Source: an uncultured Oscillospiraceae bacterium
GTDB taxonomy: Bacteria > Bacillota > Clostridia > Oscillospirales > Ruminococcaceae
Assembly: GCA_900543705.1 (NCBI GenBank)
Contig: UQSL01000012.1
Location: 1-37,338 of the forward strand
Length of the DNA stretch: 37,338 nucleotides
Direction: 5' to 3'
A model generated the notes under the pieces. It was not told the DNA's origin. It worked only from the letters and a program-made list of their open reading frames with translations, and did no database searches. Shown here piece after piece: positions 8,132 through 15,569 of the stretch. The translations under genes and the position numbers were made by a program. Numbering within the stretch: the first letter of the stretch is position 1; every line of letters begins with the position of its first letter.

Positions 8132-9004
8132 ATGAAAATCTCGAAAAAAATGGTCAAGAATTTTGGCGTTGACTTTGCGTTTGATTTAATCGGCGCAATT
8201 TCCTACGGCGTCGGCCTGTTAATGTTTGTCCAGCCCAATCAGATTGCAATGACCGGTGCCGCCGGTGTAGCGGTTTTGATTAACCACTTGACCGGCTTTC
8301 CAATTGGAATCGGTTCGTTTTTAGTAAATGTTCCGCTGCTTGTTTTGGCTTTTATCTTTTTGGGCAAGCATTTTACGGTTCGTACCCTGATTACCACCGC
8401 AATCTTTTCCTTTATGATAGACATTATCAAGCCGTTTGTTCCGACCTACACCAAAGACCCGATTCTCGCCTGCTTGTTCGGCGCAGTGCTGATTGGCTTT
8501 GGTGTGGTACTCATTTATATGCGTGGTTCCACCTCCGGCGGTACGGATATTGTCTGCCGTCTCGCACAGCTCCGTTTTCCCTATATGAGCATGGGAAAAC
8601 TGACAGCGATCGTCAACTCGGTCATCATCATCTCTGCGATGATTATCTACCGCAGCTTGGAATCCGGGTTATATGCACTGGTCGTCGTTGTAGCGCAGAG
8701 CTTTGTCATTGATGCGATCCTTTACGGTGCAGATAAGGGCAAACTAGTCTATATCATTTCGGATAAGGCAAAGGAAATTTCTAAGTCCATTATCAAGGAT
8801 GTTAATCGTGGATGTACGCTGTTAAACGCAACCGGAGCATTTACGGAACAAGAACGACAGGTTGCAATGTGTGTCGTTCGAGCCCAACAGTTTTTCAAGC
8901 TCAAAGAGGTTATCATGCAAATCGATCCGACCGCTTTCATCATTGTGACGGATTCCAATGATATCATCGGCCAGGGCTTCAAGGCGATTGATACAACGAG
9001 ATAA
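8132..9004 (+). CDS. yitT: YitT family membrane protein (DUF161/DUF2179)
   Basis: A 290-residue protein with about five or six membrane segments (residues 12-200, including the conserved RGSTSGGTDIV around 133-143) and a soluble C-terminal DUF2179-like domain (about 210-285, with TDSNDIIGQGFK at its end). This is the YitT/YebE family, widespread in Firmicutes with no firmly established substrate. GAGGAG lies nine bases upstream of the ATG. It is the third gene of the obg-mrnC-yitT run and ends at a strong convergent hairpin. Confidence 0.88.
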   Translation: MKISKKMVKNFGVDFAFDLIGAISYGVGLLMFVQPNQIAMTGAAGVAVLINHLTGFPIGIGSFLVNVPLLVLAFIFLGKHFTVRTLITTAIFSFMIDIIKPFVPTYTKDPILACLFGAVLIGFGVVLIYMRGSTSGGTDIVCRLAQLRFPYMSMGKLTAIVNSVIIISAMIIYRSLESGLYALVVVVAQSFVIDAILYGADKGKLVYIISDKAKEISKSIIKDVNRGCTLLNATGAFTEQERQVAMCVVRAQQFFKLKEVIMQIDPTAFIIVTDSNDIIGQGFKAIDTTR

Positions 9005-9012
9005 ATGCAAAA

Positions 9013-9053
9013 AAAGGCAGCTGAAAACGTGGTACACGCTTTCAGCTGCCTTT
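9013..9053. terminator. Bidirectional terminator between yitT and the N/Q-rich gene
   Basis: A 14-pair stem, AAAGGCAGCTGAAA with TTTCAGCTGCCTTT, plus an inner CGTG/CACG. The A-run on the left gives a seven-U tail on the minus strand, so termination should be strongest for the minus-strand gene at 9076-9246. The + strand tail is only TTTG. Confidence 0.85.
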
Positions 9054-9075
9054 GACAAGGAGCGGCTAAGCCAGG

Positions 9076-9246
9076 TTACCGCTGGTTCTGCTGCTGATTG
9101 TTCTGCTGGGAATTCTGAGAATTATTCTGGTTTCTCTTGTTCTGAGAATTGTTGTTCTGATTGTTCTGAGAATTCCGGTTATTCTGGGAGTTCTTGTTAT
9201 TGTTGTTTTGATTCTGGGAATTCTGGTTTTCATAGTTTTTTGCCAT
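9076..9246 (-). CDS. Small asparagine/glutamine-rich protein, 56 residues
   Basis: A complete frame from ATG (9246) to TAA (9076). By my count 25 Asn and 15 Gln make up about 70% of the 56 residues, with Ser, Arg and Lys filling most of the rest. It starts MAKNYENQNSQNQ and contains repeated SQN units. Support for it being real: AGAGGTGAT ends five bases before the ATG, the frame runs directly into a strong terminator with a seven-U tail, and codons alternate AAC/AAT and CAG/CAA rather than forming a simple DNA repeat. The composition recalls gamma-type small acid-soluble spore proteins and other tiny Q/N-rich spore proteins of Firmicutes, but no family is recognised with confidence. A CATATTCT upstream (minus strand) vaguely resembles a sigma-E/K -10 box. 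Confidence 0.75.
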   Translation of the reverse strand: MAKNYENQNSQNQNNNNKNSQNNRNSQNNQNNNSQNKRNQNNSQNSQQNNQQQNQR

Positions 9247-9260
9247 GATTTATCACCTCT

Positions 9261-9536
9261 TTCCGAGAGTTATTATTTGCAGGAGCAAAGAGAATATGCT
9301 TGCAGTCGTAAAAAGAAATTTGGAATTTCTATCCAATTAAATATACAGAAAACTGTATGAATTTTACATAAAGTATTGAAAATATTATAACTGCAAATGC
9401 TCGATTGTAATTAATAGAAATAACTGCAAAACAAGGCATCGGTGCATGGCGGAGTATTATCGAGAAAATTTTGATTCTCTGCGATAAGTACACCACAGTG
9501 GATGCAAACGGTGTTCCTTTGGAAAGATAATATGGC
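9261..9536. other. Intergenic stretch without a convincing gene
   Basis: AT-rich DNA upstream of the N/Q-rich gene. It should hold that gene's promoter. Open frames on the minus strand cross the neighbouring terminators and have no ribosome-binding site. One of them contains a CIHCG string with a later cysteine, which could be a zinc-ribbon relic, but nothing firm can be supported. Confidence 0.4.
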
Positions 9537-9538
9537 AT

Positions 9539-9571
9539 AAAAAGCCCGGAGTTTTTGCACCGGGCTTTTTT
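9539..9571. terminator. Strong hairpin with U tracts on both strands
   Basis: AAAAAGCCCGG pairs with CCGGGCTTTTT around a ten-base loop. U-tract tails exist in both directions. There is no recognised + strand gene immediately upstream; on the minus strand it backs up the ATPase terminator at 9594-9625. Confidence 0.75.
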
Positions 9572-9593
9572 CTGGCATGGCCACATAATGAGG

Positions 9594-9625
9594 GAAAGGC
9601 CCAATCCCTTTGGATTGGGCCTTTC
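9594..9625 (-). terminator. Terminator of the P-type ATPase gene
   Basis: A 14-pair stem, GAAAGGCCCAATCC with GGATTGGGCCTTTC, loop CTTT, starting about 35 bases after the ATPase stop on the minus strand. The U tail is short. Confidence 0.7.
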
Positions 9626-9660
9626 GATGCTGCATTGAAAGCAATAGGCGGAAAATAGGT

Positions 9661-12330
9661 TTATTCTTCCAGTTCCTGTTTGATCACCTGTTTGTCAGGT
9701 TTGCGTTTTCGTAAAGAAAAGATGGCAACCAGAAGCGGAACTGCGAGGATATACGCAAAGGTGACACCGAGTTGGGACAGGGTGAGGGGAACCGTTTTGA
9801 AAATTACGCTGAGTGCCGGGAAATAGACAACGGCAAATACAATGGTACTGGAAATCAGCACGGCCAAAATTAGCTTGATATTATCGAACGGATTAATTTG
9901 AAATAGTGATTTTTTCTCTGATTTGCACTCAAACACATGGATGAGTTGAGTAAAGACAAGCGCAATCAGCGCAGCGGTACGGGAAGCGTCCACATTTTGG
10001 GTCATCTTAAAGATTGCTATAAATACGGCAAGGGTAGTAAGGCCAATCATACAGCCCCGGAAAATAATTGTCGTGGCAAGCCCGCCGGCGAAGATACCGT
10101 CTTCCCGCCTGCGCGGGCGCTCCTTCATGATATCGCTGTCTCCGGGCTCCAGCCCCAAAGCAATGGCGGGAAGCCCGTCGGTGACGAGGTTGACTATCAG
10201 GATGTGAATGGGCAGCAAAACCACTGGAAGACCAATGAGCATTCCCAGAAACATTGTCAAAACCTCACCGATATTGCAGGAGAGCAGGTAGCGAATAAAT
10301 TTGCGGATATTGCGGTAGATAATACGGCCTTCTTCAATGGCGGCTACCAGGGTCGCAAAGTTGTCGTCGAGCAGGATGACGGAGGAAGCCTCCTTGGTAA
10401 CATCGGTGCCGGACAGGCCCATCGATACTCCGATATCGGCTTCTTTGATGGCGGGGGCGTCGTTGACGCCGTCTCCTGTCATGGCTACAATGTGTCCCGC
10501 GCGCTTGAACGCACGCACAATTCTCAGCTTGTGGCTTGGGCTGACGCGTGCAAATACACTGATGTCGCCCACAGCAGAGGCAAGCTGAGTATCACTCATC
10601 TGGTCGAGTTGAGCACCGGTGACGACACGCTCACCCGAGCGAAGAATTCCGATTTCCTTTGCAATGGCGGCAGCAGTGGTCTTGTGGTCTCCGGTGATCA
10701 TTACCGGACGGATTCCCGCCCGCCGGCATTCCTTGACGCTGGAATAGACCTCCTTGCGCGGCGGGTCAATCATGCCGCACAGTCCCAGGTAGACGAGATT
10801 ATTTTCCGTCTCCGCCGAGGAGGCGGCGTATTTGCATGCAAAAGCAAGTACTCGCAAAGCGCTCTTTGCCATCTCCTCATTCTGCTGCAGAATTTTGGAT
10901 TTGTGTGCGGCGGTGAGTGGGACGGTCTTGCCGTCAATCAGAGTGTAGGAACATTTTTCAAGCAGGATATCGGGCGCTCCTTTCGTGAACATAATCATGT
11001 GCCCCTGCTGGTCGGAATAGATGGCGGACATACATTTACGGATGGAATCAAACGGGAGCTCTCCGATTTTGTGGTAGTTGCGCTCAAGCTCCTCCCGGGT
11101 GATTCCCGCTTTTTTTGCGGCGATGATAAGGGCGATTTCCGTCGGGTCGCCGGAAACGGATAAAACACTGGAATCCTTCTTATGGCGCCTTAGTTCGGTA
11201 ACCGTGGCGTTGGAGCACAGCACAAAGGAATTGAGAATCGTATTCATGAGCGGAGAACGGGTAGGGAAGACCGGGTTTCCGGAGCTTGTAAAACCGCCGT
11301 CCGCCTCGTATCCGTTGCCGGAGACATCTACTTCAAAGGAGAGCGCGGCAATTTTTTTGACGGTCATTTTGTTTTCCGTGAGGGTACCGGTTTTATCAGT
11401 ACAGATAATATCCGCGCAGCCGAGTGTTTCCACCGAATACAGTTTGCGGATGAGCGCTTGGCGTTTGACCATCCTGCCAACTGCAAGAGCGAGGACAATG
11501 GTGACGATGGCGGAAAGTCCCTCCGGAACGGCGGCGACTGACAGAGAGATACCGGTTAGCAGCATGTCAAAAATATTTTCCCCGCGCAAGATGCCGGTAA
11601 GGCTGACAACCGCACAGATGACAAGGCAGCCGACGGCGATATATTTTCCAAGCTGATCGAGTTTTTTTTGCAGTGGAGTCTGTTCTTCCTCAATTTCCCC
11701 GAGCATCCCGGCAATTTCCCCCATCTGGGTGTTCATCCCAATATCGGTGACAAGCATCCTGCCTCGTCCTTTCGTGATGATGGTTCCCATGTAGACCTCA
11801 TTTTGTGCCTCATGGGGTTTCACACCAAAGGAATAAGCTTTTTTATGTACCGGGACGGATTCCCCGGTGAGCAGGGCTTCATCCGCGCACAGACCATAGC
11901 ATTCGGACAGGACGCCGTCCGCCGGAACCTTGTCTCCTTCTTCGAGCAGGACGACGTCGCCAATGGTGACCATGCTTGACGGAATTTGCTTTATTTGCCC
12001 ATCGCGCAGCACGGTACAGGAGGGCGCCGCCATCTGGCGCAGGGCGGCAATCGTTTTTTCTGTTTTGTACTCCTGCAAAAAGCCAAGCAGGGCGTTTAAA
12101 AAGACGATTGCCATGATGGTAAATGCCTCAGTCACCTCTCCCATGACCACGGAGAGAACCGTGGAAAACAGCAGAATCATGGTCAAAACATCTTTGAATT
12201 GAGAGGCAAGGATTTTTCCTGCACGGATTTTCTTTCCCCCTTTTAGGATGTTTTCTCCATATTCCCTGAGATTTTTTTCAGCCTGCTTGGTTGTCAGGCC
12301 GGCCAGAGCATCCTTTTCGGTCTTGTTCAT
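9661..12330 (-). CDS. Calcium-type P-type ATPase (P2 class)
   Basis: An 889-residue cation pump that should export Ca2+ at the expense of ATP. In order: N-terminal cation-ATPase domain, TM1-2, actuator loop with TGES (about 155-158), TM4 with PEGL (269-272), phosphorylated Asp in CTDKTGTLT (about 312), nucleotide-binding domain, ITGDHKTTA, hinge MTGDGVNDAP near 620, and C-terminal membrane segments with NLVTDGLPAIALG. PEGL in TM4 and the N/D pair in TM6 fit SERCA/PMR1-type Ca2+ ATPases; Mn2+ cannot be excluded. Start: ATG 12330 is used, with GGTG six bases before it; a GTG at 12345 is in frame but has no ribosome-binding site. The gene is transcribed after the SLOG gene on the same strand with a gap of about 100 bases. 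Confidence 0.93.
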   Translation of the reverse strand: MNKTEKDALAGLTTKQAEKNLREYGENILKGGKKIRAGKILASQFKDVLTMILLFSTVLSVVMGEVTEAFTIMAIVFLNALLGFLQEYKTEKTIAALRQMAAPSCTVLRDGQIKQIPSSMVTIGDVVLLEEGDKVPADGVLSECYGLCADEALLTGESVPVHKKAYSFGVKPHEAQNEVYMGTIITKGRGRMLVTDIGMNTQMGEIAGMLGEIEEEQTPLQKKLDQLGKYIAVGCLVICAVVSLTGILRGENIFDMLLTGISLSVAAVPEGLSAIVTIVLALAVGRMVKRQALIRKLYSVETLGCADIICTDKTGTLTENKMTVKKIAALSFEVDVSGNGYEADGGFTSSGNPVFPTRSPLMNTILNSFVLCSNATVTELRRHKKDSSVLSVSGDPTEIALIIAAKKAGITREELERNYHKIGELPFDSIRKCMSAIYSDQQGHMIMFTKGAPDILLEKCSYTLIDGKTVPLTAAHKSKILQQNEEMAKSALRVLAFACKYAASSAETENNLVYLGLCGMIDPPRKEVYSSVKECRRAGIRPVMITGDHKTTAAAIAKEIGILRSGERVVTGAQLDQMSDTQLASAVGDISVFARVSPSHKLRIVRAFKRAGHIVAMTGDGVNDAPAIKEADIGVSMGLSGTDVTKEASSVILLDDNFATLVAAIEEGRIIYRNIRKFIRYLLSCNIGEVLTMFLGMLIGLPVVLLPIHILIVNLVTDGLPAIALGLEPGDSDIMKERPRRREDGIFAGGLATTIIFRGCMIGLTTLAVFIAIFKMTQNVDASRTAALIALVFTQLIHVFECKSEKKSLFQINPFDNIKLILAVLISSTIVFAVVYFPALSVIFKTVPLTLSQLGVTFAYILAVPLLVAIFSLRKRKPDKQVIKQELEE

Positions 12331-12434
12331 TTGTTTCACCGCCACTTTAATACTAGTTGGAACAGCTTGTATGAAGTTGTCCTTTTCTAGCTTATTCGCA
12401 GCAGTGGGGCAATATGACGACTTGTACCTAAGAC

Positions 12435-12803
12435 TCAGCGTTTATGGGAGCGTTTGGGATTTGGGTCAAGCGGGATAATGCGAAACGGCTTGCCCCTGCG
12501 GATACATTCCGCAATGACCTGCTTGGTGCCGTTTGAACGCATGTCCCAAAAAGCGAGCACAATATCGCTGTATTCGATAATCTGAATATTTCGCTGAAGC
12601 GGCGCACCTTTTCCATATAATCCAAATTCTGGCAAAAATATTTTAATAGGAATGCCAAGAATATGGGATGCCGCCTGAGCAACGGAGTCGATTCCAACGG
12701 CCCCACCACTGACAATTTCCGAACAGCCGCTCGGCAAAAAGGAAATTAACTGGGAAACGGAAAATTCTGCGCAGCTGCGTGAGCCGATAACAGCAACCTT
12801 CAT
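12435..12803 (-). CDS. SLOG/DprA-like Rossmann-fold protein
   Basis: A 122-residue single-domain protein with the SLOG (SMF/DprA-LOG) fold. It has an N-terminal VIGSRS strand-turn (5-10), the nucleotide-binding SGGAVGIDSVA (32-42) and a C-terminal NGTKQVIAECIRRGKP (91-106). It lacks the rest of DprA, so it is probably a stand-alone nucleotide- or ligand-binding protein rather than the transformation factor. AAGGTGG precedes the ATG by nine bases. It has its own promoter facing spoIVB. Its role is unknown. Confidence 0.75.
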   Translation of the reverse strand: MKVAVIGSRSCAEFSVSQLISFLPSGCSEIVSGGAVGIDSVAQAASHILGIPIKIFLPEFGLYGKGAPLQRNIQIIEYSDIVLAFWDMRSNGTKQVIAECIRRGKPFRIIPLDPNPKRSHKR

Positions 12804-12836
12804 TTAAGATACCACCTTTTTGAAAAGTTCACTTAA

Positions 12837-12865
12837 AGTATACCATAATTTGCTGTAAGTGACAG
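12837..12865 (-). promoter_or_regulatory. Promoter of the SLOG protein gene
   Basis: On the minus strand, CTGTCA (12860-12865), a 17-base spacer and TATACT (12837-12842), about 34 bases before the start codon. Confidence 0.6.
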
Positions 12866-12921
12866 GAAGTTTTCGCAAAATGCTTTTCAATTTCCCAGAG
12901 ATAATTGCCGAATGGTTGTGG

Positions 12922-12928
12922 CATAGTA
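12922..12928 (+). promoter_or_regulatory. Possible sigma-G/F -10 element before spoIVB
   Basis: CATAGTA resembles the CATnnTA -10 of forespore sigma factors, 33 bases before the spoIVB start. Only a loose GATAA lies at the -35 position. In Bacillus spoIVB is read by sigma-F and sigma-G, which makes the match plausible but not proven. Confidence 0.35.
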
Positions 12929-12961
12929 ACTGTGTGGATTTCACACAGGAGGAATTTAAAA

Positions 12962-14185
12962 ATGAAAAAATGGATCAAAAGAACGGCTGCGTCACTGCTG
13001 GCCATATCGGCAGTGGCGTTTGCCGCGGTAGGATACACGGGCTCCACTCTTTCGGATCATTACAGCGTCTTTTCCGGAGATACTCTTTCTTTTGGCAGTA
13101 CCGGGCTGATTGGTTCCGTGGTGACCGGAAGTGGAAGTGAACATACCGCCACTTCCGACGGCAGCTATCAGGTGGATGTTAAGCTTTTTGGAATGGTGCC
13201 GGTAAAAAAAGTATCAGTCGATGTGGTGGGTCGGCAGACTCTGGTTCCCTGCGGTACGCCGTTTGGAGTCAAGATGTTTACACAAGGTGTGTTGGTTGTC
13301 TCGATGTCCGATGTTGAGACGGCAAACGGCACAGTAAATCCGGCGAAACAGGCAGGAATCCAGGTGGGCGACGTCATCACTCAGATTGAAGGAAAACAGG
13401 TCAATACCAATGAGCAGGTTTCCGATATGGTGGAGCACAGCAACGGTCAGCCGCTGAAAATCACTGCAATCCATAAAAATGAAACGTATGAAACTACACT
13501 GACCCCGGTAGTTTCCACTTCCCATACTGGTTACCGGGCAGGCATCTGGGTACGTGACAGCTCGGCCGGAATTGGTACGCTGACGTTTTACAGCCCGGAA
13601 ACTGGGGTGTTCGGCGGCCTAGGGCATGCCATCTGCGATGTCGACACTGGGGAAATCATGCCTTTGATGACCGGTGAAGTGGTGGATGTGTCTATCAACG
13701 ATGTCATCAAGGCAAAGGCGGGCTCGCCGGGAGAACTGCGCGGAAGCTTTTCCGGCGCTACAGATATGGGAAGGCTGATACAAAATTCCGAAACTGGTAT
13801 TTACGGCGTGCTGTTTGAACAGTATACCGGGCATGAGGCAATGCCGATCGCACTTAAGCAGGAGGTTAAGGAAGGGGATGCGGAAATTCTTGCCACTATT
13901 GACGGGGACACTCCGAAGAAGTATAGTATTAAAATTGAGAAAGTTAGTTTTTCCGATAAGGCGAAGACGAAAAATATGGTAGTAAAAGTCACTGACTCCG
14001 AGCTTTTGGAAAAGACAGGCGGAATTGTTCAGGGTATGAGCGGCAGCCCGATTATCCAGAACGGTCATCTTGTCGGAGCAGTTACTCATGTATTTGTCAA
14101 TGATCCGACACGCGGCTACGGCATTTTCATTGAAAACATGCTTGACGGTGCGCAGGAAATCATCGAAGAACAGCAGACACAGTGA
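12962..14185 (+). CDS. spoIVB: SpoIVB sporulation signalling serine peptidase (S55)
   Basis: SpoIVB is made in the forespore, crosses into the intermembrane space and cleaves SpoIVFA, thereby activating pro-sigma-K processing. The 407-residue protein has a basic N-terminus and membrane anchor (residues 1-27), a PDZ domain (roughly 100-180, with QAGIQVGDVI), and the S55 peptidase domain with the GLGHAICD His (H222) and the GMSGSP serine motif at 358-363. The start at ATG 12962 is nine bases after AGGAGG (12947-12952); an in-frame ATG at 12905 would add 19 residues with no signal character. The pairing spoIVB-spo0A is conserved in endospore formers. Confidence 0.96.
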   Translation: MKKWIKRTAASLLAISAVAFAAVGYTGSTLSDHYSVFSGDTLSFGSTGLIGSVVTGSGSEHTATSDGSYQVDVKLFGMVPVKKVSVDVVGRQTLVPCGTPFGVKMFTQGVLVVSMSDVETANGTVNPAKQAGIQVGDVITQIEGKQVNTNEQVSDMVEHSNGQPLKITAIHKNETYETTLTPVVSTSHTGYRAGIWVRDSSAGIGTLTFYSPETGVFGGLGHAICDVDTGEIMPLMTGEVVDVSINDVIKAKAGSPGELRGSFSGATDMGRLIQNSETGIYGVLFEQYTGHEAMPIALKQEVKEGDAEILATIDGDTPKKYSIKIEKVSFSDKAKTKNMVVKVTDSELLEKTGGIVQGMSGSPIIQNGHLVGAVTHVFVNDPTRGYGIFIENMLDGAQEIIEEQQTQ

Positions 14186-14254
14186 CTGTTTGGCGGTGTG
14201 GAACGAAAAAGTGGAGATCAGCCAAATTTATTTACATTTTTTGGCAGAAACCCC

Positions 14255-14283
14255 TTGCATAAGCTGTAAAATTATGGTAATAT
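14255..14283 (+). promoter_or_regulatory. Vegetative promoter of spo0A
   Basis: TTGCAT at 14255-14260, 17 bases, TAATAT at 14278-14283; an overlapping TATAAT at 14281-14286 gives a longer spacing. No clear 0A box (TGNCGAA) or sigma-H motif was seen in the short spoIVB-spo0A gap. Confidence 0.6.
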
Positions 14284-14323
14284 AATTTTGCAATCTAATA
14301 ACAACACCAATGGGGGAAGAAAA

Positions 14324-15109
14324 ATGGACAATAAGCCAAAAGTATTAATCGCAGACGACAGCAAGGATTTTGGCGTAATCTGCTGCAATTTATTGAAAAC
14401 TTACGGATTTGATACTTTGATGTCTCCAAAGGATGGAACCAAGGTGACGGATGCCGTTCTCTCCGGCCAGCCCGACATCGTGCTGATGGATGTCTTTATG
14501 CCGTATCTTGACGCAATCGGTGTGATGAAGCGCGTCAGGGAAGAGGGAGGCAAACTTCCCCTGTTCTTAGTCATGTCCAGTGTGGATTCTCCTATGCTGG
14601 AACATGAGATGCTCTCTTCTGGTGCATCCTATTATTTTCTCAAGCCCTTCGATATGGAAGTAATGGCAGAGCGCATTGCACAGCTTTCCGGTTACCAACA
14701 ACCAGCCGCTTTGAAGAATCTTGGTGTGGGTGTGAAAGAGCAAAACGGATTGGAGCCGGATTTGGAGATGCTTGTCACTGATATCATCCATCAAATCGGG
14801 GTTCCTGCGCATATCAAGGGCTACCACTATTTGCGTGAGGCAATCATCCTCGCCATTAAAGACCACGACATTATTAACGCAGTGACGAAACAGCTTTATC
14901 CGACTGTTGCGAAAAAGCATGACACTACCTCATCCCGCGTCGAACGCGCCATCCGGCATGCCATTGAGGTTGCCTGGGACAGAGGAGATGTCGACACCCT
15001 CAATTCCTATTTTGGTTATACGATACACAACGGAAAAGGCAAGCCGACGAACTCAGAGTTTATCGCTATGATTGCCGACAGGCTTCGCCTACAGCTGAAA
15101 ATCAGCTAA
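14324..15109 (+). CDS. spo0A: Sporulation master regulator Spo0A
   Basis: A 261-residue response regulator that, once phosphorylated, switches on sporulation genes. The receiver domain (1-125) has D11/D12, the phosphorylated Asp D56 (VLMDVFMP) and K107 (YFLKPFD). The C-terminal Spo0A DNA-binding domain (about 150-261) has HIKGYHYLREAI, SSRVERAIRHAIEVAW and the final KPTNSEFIAMIADRLR. ATG 14324 follows GGGGAAG (14312-14318); a frame extension to 14288 has no family similarity. It closes the spoIVB-spo0A pair and is followed by a terminator. Confidence 0.98.
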   Translation: MDNKPKVLIADDSKDFGVICCNLLKTYGFDTLMSPKDGTKVTDAVLSGQPDIVLMDVFMPYLDAIGVMKRVREEGGKLPLFLVMSSVDSPMLEHEMLSSGASYYFLKPFDMEVMAERIAQLSGYQQPAALKNLGVGVKEQNGLEPDLEMLVTDIIHQIGVPAHIKGYHYLREAIILAIKDHDIINAVTKQLYPTVAKKHDTTSSRVERAIRHAIEVAWDRGDVDTLNSYFGYTIHNGKGKPTNSEFIAMIADRLRLQLKIS

Positions 15110-15224
15110 ATCTCTTGTATGATAAGAAAAATATTAGCTATTAGCCCTGTATAAATACTACAAGATTCACTTGCTTAGGCTCATCAAGTGCTATTATCCC
15201 ATATTTCCTTACAATTCCTGCCAG

Positions 15225-15251
15225 AAAAGCCGCCGTTACGACGGCTTTTTT
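15225..15251 (+). terminator. Terminator downstream of spo0A
   Basis: AAAAGCCG pairs with CGGCTTTT with an inner CGT/ACG, and runs into TTTTTT. Confidence 0.85.
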
Positions 15252-15369
15252 GGCTGTCCATCCTCCGCGGCTAGGGTATTGGCATTAATTCTCTCTGTTT
15301 ACTGTGATGGAAACAGAGGGTATTTTTATTTTACAGAGAAATGTTTTTTGCGGCTGCTGTATCAAATTA

Positions 15370-15560
15370 TGATAAGCCGGTTTTGGTTCGAAACTGTTTT
15401 TTCTCTTTTTTTGTTGGGAGGACCATCTCACAGATACGGTTGTCATTGGCCTGCAAGCCCTGCTACTGTAACTTCTTTTTTCTCGGGATAGGTAATTTCC
15501 ATTCTGCGGTCGCCTTTCTATCGCAGGACAGGCAGGCAAAACGCGCCTGCCTGTTTTTGT
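15370..15560 (+). ncRNA. Candidate decayed/orphan cobalamin riboswitch with terminator
   Basis: No gene is supported between spo0A and serS. Four blocks occur in the order expected of a cobalamin riboswitch: a strong hairpin (CGGTTTTG with CGAAACTG) before GGGAG (15416-15420); GCCCTGCTACTGTAA (15457-15471), close to the usual GCCCCCGCTACTGTAA; GGGATAGG (15485-15492), like GGGAAGG; and CGCAGGACAGGCAGGC (15522-15537), a poor match to the B12 box. It runs straight into a terminator. The first GGGAA arm and the B12 box deviate, and the spacing after CTGTAA is short, so this may be a degenerate copy or coincidence. There is no + strand gene behind it; serS lies in the opposite direction. Confidence 0.3.
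15528..15558 (+). terminator. Strong + strand terminator facing serS
   Basis: A perfect 10-pair stem, ACAGGCAGGC with GCCTGCCTGT, loop AAAACGC, tail TTTTTG. It has a U tract only on the + strand, so it ends a rightward transcript (possibly the candidate riboswitch RNA), not serS. Confidence 0.85.
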
Positions 15561-15569
15561 ATAGTGATC

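Noticed and set aside
9061..9240. Repetitive TTCTGNGAATT-like units read as a DNA repeat or CRISPR-like array
   Set aside because: The units have irregular spacing and length and no unique spacers; they are codons for Asn, Gln and Ser in the minus-strand small gene.
9937..11163. A 408-codon open frame on the + strand
   Set aside because: It lies entirely opposite the P-type ATPase, whose motifs are all intact on the minus strand; the + frame has no recognisable domain or ribosome-binding site.
15383..15395. tRNA-like GGTTCGAAAC string suggesting a T-arm
   Set aside because: No acceptor stem, anticodon arm or D-arm can be placed around it; it is the loop region of a simple hairpin.
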